From: Chlamydiales bacterium
GTDB lineage: Bacteria; Chlamydiota; Chlamydiia; Chlamydiales; FEN-1388
Assembly (NCBI GenBank): GCA_021372185.1
Contig: JAJFUY010000098.1
Span: 1 to 10,715, forward strand
Direction: 5' to 3'
DNA length: 10,715 nt
The position numbers were made by a program, and so were the translations under genes. The notes beneath the pieces are model-generated. The model ran no database searches. It was given only the letters and a program-made list of their open reading frames with translations, and was not told the DNA's origin. The stretch's first letter is position 1, and the number at the start of each line of letters is the position of its first letter. Positions 5,749 through 10,715 of this stretch are shown piece after piece.

Positions 5749-7884
5749 TTATGCGAATGAACTTAAAAATAGTTTTGATTTTTGAAAGGCTGGATGTTTT
5801 GGATTATGTTGTATCCTATTTGCCGCATCAAGTAAGGCTTCTCTTGTTTCAACTACCTCGGACTCGCTTACATGCATGATGAGAAAATAGTCTACTTTGG
5901 GATCTTGGAGGGCGCTTAATACTTTGATGAGCCTTGGGATGGTGGGTAGATTCAGTGCCCCATAGGCATGGCAAAATTTTAGAAAATGAGATGCTGGGTA
6001 ACTGGCAGCATCATAGTTTCTTAAAATTTTGTCTACTATTTTGCAGTTTCGCACTTCATGGCCATCTGCTGGTCTGCAATAATCTAATAACATGAAACCC
6101 GTCTTTACCATTTGCGCGTTCGTATCTGGCAATACATGAAACCATGCATGTAAAACGCTTAAGTGATGATTTTTAAGTTGAGTAGATACGTTAAGACTTA
6201 AAGCATCTAGCTGCAAAGCTAGTAAGTCGTCTTCAAGCTGGCGTACCTTTTTGCAAGCGAGCGCAAAACCAATATCCCTCCATGTTGCATGTTGGCATTT
6301 CTGTAAAATCGTTACCCAGTTAAGTTCAAGTAATTCTTTGTCTTTCAGGGAGGATCTTTCTTTCTCGCTGAGTGGATAGCCATGCTGTAATAGAACCACT
6401 TCCATTAATTGAAGAAGCGCCGGCTTCAATTGCTCAGAAGAGCTTTTAATGATAGGAATAAATTGCTGCAAAACGACTGGATGAAGCTCTTTTGAACAGC
6501 AATTCAAGATAAGCCATGTAACATAATTGAGTTCTAAATCTTGTGGTTTTATGACTTTTGTAAGAATGTGATTTGGTTCTATACGCGTCTTTCTTGAAGA
6601 ATAGAGCGCCTCAACAAGCTGAGCAAAATTTTTATGTGTTGATAGTTTGGCAAAGACACGTGAAAATGTGCAAAAAGCGGCCTCTGGCTCTAGATCAAAT
6701 CGTAGTGTATATTCTCCTGATTGCAAAAGAAGAGAGGGTTTATTTGCTGTGTTGATGTACGTTGCGTGATCTGATGCCATAGCAAGACACTGCATAACAT
6801 GCTGCCACTCAGTATATGAGAGCCCTAGTTGCCAAAGTGGGCCTGTAGTGCGAGGTTTTGCCTTTGTAATAAATAAATCAATTTTTTCTGCCGGTACGCC
6901 TGCTGCATGAGCTATTTGGGCAAGTAGCAGTACATCTTGGTATGTATATTTGGTAGAAAGCGCTAAAAAAGCATACCAGCTTGACACATCATCTTGCAAA
7001 ATTCCTTTGTAGATAATGGTAAGCGCATCTCTTTGAGCCTCCATCCCAAGTTTTATCTGGTTGTAGATAATTTCTTCTTGATTGGGGCCAGAAGAATGTA
7101 CGCGAACAGATCCGAGCATGGTATCTATGTACCAGGCTTTAGCTAAATTATTGTACACTAAAACTGAAGATGTGCCGTGTATTACTTGTAAGGCACACGT
7201 TGTAACAACAAAATTGGGGCATTGTCTGCCAAAAAGTAGCCTGATTGTTTGAGGTTTCCCATCAAATTCTCGGTTGAGAATAAACGCAAATTCATCAGGG
7301 TGTTCTTTGAATGCAGCAAGAAACTCTCGGGGTTTATGAGCAAGTGCGCTATAGCGTTCTATATATTCAAGTTCTTGACTCGTATGTGAAATGTCTTGAA
7401 ATGAAGCTGAAAGTTCTTGGCACTGTTTTTCAGAAATTGTCTCTTCAGTACATATGCCACGAAACACTTTTCTTAAATCGGGCAATACATTTTGAGTGGC
7501 GTGGTTGAGTTTAAAAAATAGAGTAAATTCTTGCGGTGTTGCAGCTACTCTTTTTTTGGTATGCTCTATAGTATCGCTATATAGATGAACGCTTCTTCCT
7601 CCAAGCTGAAGGGTGCATGTTTCTATAAAATCACAACCAAGTATGCCCAAAATGTTTGTGCCAAGAAGGCGTGCGGGTACTGGGCCAATGACAGATTGTA
7701 TGGTTCTAAAAATAGAATCTAAGCTGAATGTGAACCTTTGTAAAGTAGCGGTATTTCCAGGTATAAACTGTATATTGGGATTGTTGTATACATTCACAAA
7801 ATCATAGGCAGGAATGATATCCTCAATAGTGGTATAGGGCGGCAGGAAGTTGGGATGCGTCGTTGCCTTAATTGTGGGTATCAT
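5749..7884 (-). CDS. Hypothetical protein, 711 residues
   Basis: I do not recognise this protein. It is a soluble-looking 711-residue chain without a signal peptide or clear membrane helices. The first 100 residues are relatively beta-like and hydrophobic, with a segment LLGTNILGILGCDFIE near 73-88. Residues about 220-265 contain QVIHGTSSVLVYNN and AWYIDTMLG, a His followed 18 residues later by Asp. From about residue 400 the sequence is rich in leucine-spaced helices and could form an alpha-solenoid. It is not an obvious paralogue of its neighbours. The ATG at 7884 has only a weak AGAG eight bases upstream. Its stop is 5 bases before the start of the 872-residue gene, which strongly suggests one transcript and perhaps a joint function. 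It lies 69 bases after the ankyrin gene, on the same strand. Confidence 0.7.
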   Translation of the reverse strand: MIPTIKATTHPNFLPPYTTIEDIIPAYDFVNVYNNPNIQFIPGNTATLQRFTFSLDSIFRTIQSVIGPVPARLLGTNILGILGCDFIETCTLQLGGRSVHLYSDTIEHTKKRVAATPQEFTLFFKLNHATQNVLPDLRKVFRGICTEETISEKQCQELSASFQDISHTSQELEYIERYSALAHKPREFLAAFKEHPDEFAFILNREFDGKPQTIRLLFGRQCPNFVVTTCALQVIHGTSSVLVYNNLAKAWYIDTMLGSVRVHSSGPNQEEIIYNQIKLGMEAQRDALTIIYKGILQDDVSSWYAFLALSTKYTYQDVLLLAQIAHAAGVPAEKIDLFITKAKPRTTGPLWQLGLSYTEWQHVMQCLAMASDHATYINTANKPSLLLQSGEYTLRFDLEPEAAFCTFSRVFAKLSTHKNFAQLVEALYSSRKTRIEPNHILTKVIKPQDLELNYVTWLILNCCSKELHPVVLQQFIPIIKSSSEQLKPALLQLMEVVLLQHGYPLSEKERSSLKDKELLELNWVTILQKCQHATWRDIGFALACKKVRQLEDDLLALQLDALSLNVSTQLKNHHLSVLHAWFHVLPDTNAQMVKTGFMLLDYCRPADGHEVRNCKIVDKILRNYDAASYPASHFLKFCHAYGALNLPTIPRLIKVLSALQDPKVDYFLIMHVSESEVVETREALLDAANRIQHNPKHPAFQKSKLFLSSFA

Positions 7885-7899
7885 TACAAATCTCTAAAT

Positions 7900-7929
7900 T
7901 TTATATAATAGTTTACTAGAGCGCTAGAG
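7900..7929 (-). promoter_or_regulatory. Weak promoter candidate before the 711-residue gene
   Basis: In the 69-base gap after the ankyrin gene, the minus strand carries overlapping -10-like boxes TATTAT (7910-7905) and TATAAA (7905-7900). No good -35 lies at normal distance. Further upstream is a direct repeat, CTAGAG twice (7916-7921 and 7924-7929 on the plus strand). An internal promoter is possible, but read-through from the ankyrin gene is as likely, because no terminator hairpin is visible in the gap. Confidence 0.25.
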
Positions 7930-7953
7930 AAAATAGCAAGTAATTATCGGTTT

Positions 7954-9321
7954 TTAATAACTAAGATATTTATGTAAAATGCTATAGCGAGCTGAGACAA
8001 CATAGTCTTTAAAATGGCCCATCGGGGCGGCAAAATTCCAGAGCCCATCTTCTTTATCTGCTTGGCTTAAGAGAATGGCCTGGATGGCTAACCGCAAATT
8101 GGCCGCAGTGCAGATAGGTTTATCAAGAGAGGTGGGCTGGCATGAGGCTGCATGAATGAGGTCACAAAAGCCATCTACCCTACCATCAAGTGCTTTAGGG
8201 AGGGTGTCAAATAAAAATGCAGATGCAGTGCTCATCGGTGATGCATCTGAACGAAGTGAGAGAATTTTACTTACCAACTCTTTAGTGATGGCATTTTTTT
8301 TAATTCGATAGGCTGTAAGATCGTGCGTTTGTAGTGTGCCTGTATCACCACGATTACAAATAAAAAGAAGCGACCCTATAAATACAACGGCCAGGGAATG
8401 TTCATACCATCCAGTAGGGAGTATTACAGGATCTGTACCCTCTTGTATTTTTTTTACAATGGTGCTATGTGAACGCAGATTGATTGCTTCCCCAATGGCA
8501 GTATCAATAGCTCTATAGAGTTGGTTATTTGATGGCGGCTCGGTGTGCCAAAAGTTTCTCCATGTCCATAAACCCATCATATACATAAGTTCTGTGTAGC
8601 TGCCCTCATATAAATGTTTGCGATCTTTTGCAAATAGCAGCGCTTTTTTACCGATAAAATGGTAAAGAATTACTTCCCAGTCTTTGCGTATAAATGAAAA
8701 TTTTATGAGACATGGGCGTAGCAGAGGGTTTTTGATCCAAACATCAAGTGCGCTAAGAGACTTATATGAAAATGTATACACATTACTATGATAAATAGGT
8801 TTTGGAAGGTACTGTTTTGCAGCAAGTGATATAGCCTCAACATTGCCACGATACCAAAGACCTGCAAGAAACCTCACTTGCCGAGCTTTAGGAACAACAG
8901 CATCAAGTGAATTTACATGGCGCAATAGTTTTACGATGAGAGCCTGGCGGTTAAGCTCTTCAGCAAGCTCAATTGGCGTCATGGGCATATGCTGGCTGCA
9001 ATTTTCAAGCAGTAAATTGGGGTTCTTTTTTAAAATAAGTGTACATGAGTACAGGCAATCAAGCTTAATAGCTACATGAAGCGGCGTATCACCCTCTACA
9101 TCCTGCCTATCTTTATGCCCAAGGTTCAAAAATCGCCGACACTCACTTTTACTGCCCCGCAAGAGCGCATCATGAATAGTATAGGGCGGGGATGAGTGCA
9201 GTATTTTGACAGCAACATCCACAGCGAATGGTCGATCTTGCGTAGACTCACTCCCCTCCGGTATGTCCTGTAGAACAAAAGTACTCTGATTTCTAGCTCG
9301 TAAAGAAATTTGACTTGTCAT
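7954..9321 (-). CDS. Ankyrin-repeat protein with C-terminal His/Cys domain, putative effector
   Basis: This is a 455-residue protein. Residues 46-135 read as two to three ankyrin repeats: IHDALLRGSKSECRRFLNLG, then DVEGDTPLHVAIKLDCLYSC (the TPLH core at 79-82), then MPMTPIELAEELNRQALIVK. Ankyrin repeats bind other proteins. The C-terminal part contains GWYEHSLAVVF (H308) followed by LLFICNRGD (N323, R324, G325), and later PICTAANLRLAI with C404 and N408. From memory, ankyrin proteins of amoeba-associated bacteria carry a similar 'His... NRG... Cys-x-x-x-Asn' domain that may be a thiol protease, but this assignment is tentative. There is no signal peptide. An extended -10 box sits only nine bases before the ATG and there is no Shine-Dalgarno sequence, so the transcript is probably almost leaderless. 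It is the first gene of a leftward block with the 711- and 872-residue proteins. Confidence 0.72.
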   Translation of the reverse strand: MTSQISLRARNQSTFVLQDIPEGSESTQDRPFAVDVAVKILHSSPPYTIHDALLRGSKSECRRFLNLGHKDRQDVEGDTPLHVAIKLDCLYSCTLILKKNPNLLLENCSQHMPMTPIELAEELNRQALIVKLLRHVNSLDAVVPKARQVRFLAGLWYRGNVEAISLAAKQYLPKPIYHSNVYTFSYKSLSALDVWIKNPLLRPCLIKFSFIRKDWEVILYHFIGKKALLFAKDRKHLYEGSYTELMYMMGLWTWRNFWHTEPPSNNQLYRAIDTAIGEAINLRSHSTIVKKIQEGTDPVILPTGWYEHSLAVVFIGSLLFICNRGDTGTLQTHDLTAYRIKKNAITKELVSKILSLRSDASPMSTASAFLFDTLPKALDGRVDGFCDLIHAASCQPTSLDKPICTAANLRLAIQAILLSQADKEDGLWNFAAPMGHFKDYVVSARYSILHKYLSY

Positions 9322-9330
9322 AGCCGAAAA

Positions 9331-9339
9331 AGTATACCA
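9331..9339 (-). promoter_or_regulatory. Extended -10 promoter of the ankyrin gene
   Basis: On the minus strand, TGGTATACT has the TGn extension directly before TATACT (9336-9331), which matches five of six bases of the -10 consensus. No clear -35 is seen, which the extension can compensate for. The transcript would start about three bases before the ATG at 9321. Confidence 0.5.
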
Positions 9340-9395
9340 AACCCCAGACTTATTTTAGACAACAGTCATTTATTTATTTTGGTGGAGGGGTTTGG
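9337..9395. promoter_or_regulatory. Separated 9-bp inverted repeat in the divergent promoter region
   Basis: CCAAACCCC (9337-9345) and GGGGTTTGG (9387-9395) are exact complements, 50 bases centre to centre. One copy touches the -10 box of the ankyrin gene; the other lies upstream of the rightward gene's promoter. They could be a pair of regulator sites shared by both genes. The rest of 9322-9443 is AT-rich and shows nothing else. Confidence 0.35.
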
Positions 9396-9431
9396 CAAAA
9401 GACCTCACTTTCTTAATATTTTGTAAATCTA

Positions 9432-9437
9432 TATAAT
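9432..9437 (+). promoter_or_regulatory. Consensus -10 box at the start codon of the 384-residue gene
   Basis: TATAAT is a perfect -10 hexamer and ends six bases before the ATG at 9444, so the transcript would begin at or next to the A of the start codon. The -35 region (TTTCTT at 9409-9414, spacer 17) is poor. No Shine-Dalgarno sequence is present between the box and the ATG. Confidence 0.5.
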
Positions 9438-9443
9438 TCCATC

Positions 9444-10598
9444 ATGGTTACTTTTTATTCAGTTCAAGCTCTAAATTACTTTGGTTTTTCTTCTCAAAAT
9501 GATGGTCGATTAGAAGAATTAGAAAATATTGAACGCCTTCTTCCTGCTGCATCAGAAGAACCTGATAAACACGCTTTATGCAAGCTTGTGAGGCGAGCGG
9601 TTACCCTAAAGACCCCAAAAGGTTTTTTAGAGCAATGCGTTAACAGAGTCGTTACTACAGAATATCAAGGTAAAATCGAAACGGTTTATTGGCGTATACA
9701 AGCTGTGTTTAATACACTGCTTGAGTCTAAGGATGGACAGCTTTGGCAATGTGTTAGCAGATCCTGTGGTGAGGGTCAAGGCCACTTTTACCACTATAAG
9801 CTATTTGAAAAATATGATATCATTCAAGGCAATTCTCTTTGCCAAAAAGTAGACTATATTGTTCAGTCCGTGGGAATTTGGCCATCAATTGAGCCGGGTG
9901 CAGAATCAATTAGTGAACAACAATTACAACGAGAAAAAGAAAAAGAAAAAAAATTACAGCCATTTGGCTATAGCTTCAATAGAAACAAGGATGATTTTGG
10001 ACTTACCATTCCAGATGAACAGCAGATTATAGAGGGTTTTGAAGCATTAAAAATAGATCACCCCGAGCGTAAAACTCCAACTATAGCAACTGGTGCTCAC
10101 ATCATTGGTCATCTACAGTTTGTTGAAGCATTCCTCAACTATGACCTCCTTATTTCTGAGCCCGTCCATGATCATTATGCTCACAACGAGCCCATCTTAG
10201 AGATGATGTCATCCAACTACGAAGAATATACTCAAGAACGCGAGCGTCATAGGCAGATTGTACGGCCAGCTTATGATCGCGTGGTGTTTATAAAACAAGA
10301 AGTTGAAAAAGATGTTACGGGCATTATCACAGGTGATTTAAGATCCCAGTTACCCAAAATAGAAATATCACTAGGGGCAGCGGTAGATAGTCTGTGGGCA
10401 CTAACAACCATCCAAGAAATGAAAGATGTATCACCAGATCATTTCGACACCCAAACCTCACCTTTTCTTCAATCCATAGTAAACGTTGAATTTAGAAAAG
10501 TCTGGGAAAAAGAATTTAGCGAACCTGCCGATTTTGCCTTCCTAGCTCTACTCTGGAAGCAGATAGCAGACCTTAAGAAAACTCTTAGAAGTAGTTGA
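9444..10598 (+). CDS. Hypothetical protein, 384 residues
   Basis: I do not recognise this protein. It looks soluble and largely helical, with no signal peptide or membrane segment. A charged, Glu/Lys-rich stretch at about 158-171 (EQQLQREKEKEKKLQ) may be a short helical linker between an N-terminal part (1-150) and a C-terminal part. Residues 217-247 hold a cluster of histidines: H219 and H223 in an H-x-x-x-H pattern, then H242, H244 and H247 next to D243. This could bind a metal, though no known family pattern is matched. Cysteines C103 and C108 flank SRS in the N-terminal part. The gene is divergent from the ankyrin gene and probably leaderless. Past the stop, a short hairpin (GTTGA/TCAAC at 10594-10613) overlaps the stop codon, and a T-run follows only at about 10633, so termination is unclear. 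Confidence 0.7.
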   Translation: MVTFYSVQALNYFGFSSQNDGRLEELENIERLLPAASEEPDKHALCKLVRRAVTLKTPKGFLEQCVNRVVTTEYQGKIETVYWRIQAVFNTLLESKDGQLWQCVSRSCGEGQGHFYHYKLFEKYDIIQGNSLCQKVDYIVQSVGIWPSIEPGAESISEQQLQREKEKEKKLQPFGYSFNRNKDDFGLTIPDEQQIIEGFEALKIDHPERKTPTIATGAHIIGHLQFVEAFLNYDLLISEPVHDHYAHNEPILEMMSSNYEEYTQERERHRQIVRPAYDRVVFIKQEVEKDVTGIITGDLRSQLPKIEISLGAAVDSLWALTTIQEMKDVSPDHFDTQTSPFLQSIVNVEFRKVWEKEFSEPADFAFLALLWKQIADLKKTLRSS

Positions 10599-10715
10599 TG
10601 AGGGCTCTTCAACATTTGCTCATGCCTGATCCATTTTTTTAATATAGTGTTAGAGAAAACTTGAGTTTCATAAGGCAAGGCTTTGAAGTTCCCGAGGTTT
10701 AAGATAGATTTCAAC
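10599..10715. other. Right-edge stretch; possible last codons of a leftward gene
   Basis: No complete gene is present here. On the minus strand, the frame entering at 10715 reads VEIYLKPRELQSLAL and then TGA (10670-10668), which looks like a plausible C-terminus of a gene lying mainly outside the window. Another minus-strand frame stays open to 10469, but it overlaps 130 bases of the rightward gene and is probably chance. Fifteen codons are too few to be sure. Confidence 0.2.

Noticed and set aside
7100..7190. ULP/YopJ-type site in the 711-residue protein (His then Asp in VIHGTSSVLVYNN...YIDT)
   Set aside because: No Gln/Cys pair follows at the distance expected in these families, so the match is too weak to name.
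7620..7670. Retropepsin-like aspartic protease in the 711-residue protein (LLGTNILGILGCDFIE)
   Set aside because: The segment resembles the second half of retropepsins, but no Asp-Thr/Ser-Gly is found at a suitable distance upstream.
10469..10714. Leftward 81-codon open frame at the right edge
   Set aside because: It overlaps the 3' end of the rightward gene by 130 bases, starts only with TTG at the edge and has no recognisable motif; another minus frame gives a more plausible C-terminus.

Overview
The window looks like a piece of a moderately AT-rich, Gram-negative genome from a host-associated, probably amoeba-linked lineage such as Dependentiae/TM6, Legionellales or Chlamydiae. The sequence alone does not decide which. 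The grounds are an outer-membrane SphA/phenol_MetA-type protein with a signal peptide, an ankyrin-repeat protein, a nuclease/phosphatase-fold protein, and large unrecognised proteins, two of which carry cysteine-protease-like signatures. No phage, plasmid, transposase, tRNA or rRNA genes are visible.

Layout. Positions 1-458 hold the N-terminal part of a leftward envelope-protein gene. Positions 459-1025 have no gene. They hold a leftward-reading hairpin terminator, a C-rich hexanucleotide tandem repeat, and a 271-bp long inverted repeat (element 1, 612-882). A rightward GNAT acetyltransferase (1026-1559) follows. Just past its stop codon is a 212-bp long inverted repeat (element 2, 1571-1782) with the same architecture as element 1. 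A leftward GlsB/YeaQ-type membrane protein (1817-2074) shares a promoter region with a rightward EEP-fold protein (2231-3073). The EEP gene ends at a hairpin shared with a leftward block, which reads from right to left: ankyrin protein (9321-7954), a 711-residue unknown (7884-5749) and an 872-residue papain-like candidate (5743-3125). The last two are separated by only 5 bp. A divergent rightward gene of unknown function (9444-10598) starts across a shared promoter region. The right edge may hold the last codons of another leftward gene.

How the genes may work together. The leftward block joins an ankyrin protein to two large proteins without membrane segments or signal peptides. Cysteine-protease-like residues can be proposed in the first and last of the three. 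This is the pattern expected for host-directed effectors, but that is an inference.

The most unusual DNA is the pair of nested palindromic elements on either side of the acetyltransferase gene. They resemble REPIN-type elements: several small hairpins, many with a GTAG or GGAG foot, repeated in inverted orientation. Stem and loop sequences differ between the two elements while base pairing is kept. Several genes also lack a Shine-Dalgarno sequence and have a -10-like box so close to the start codon that leaderless transcripts are likely.
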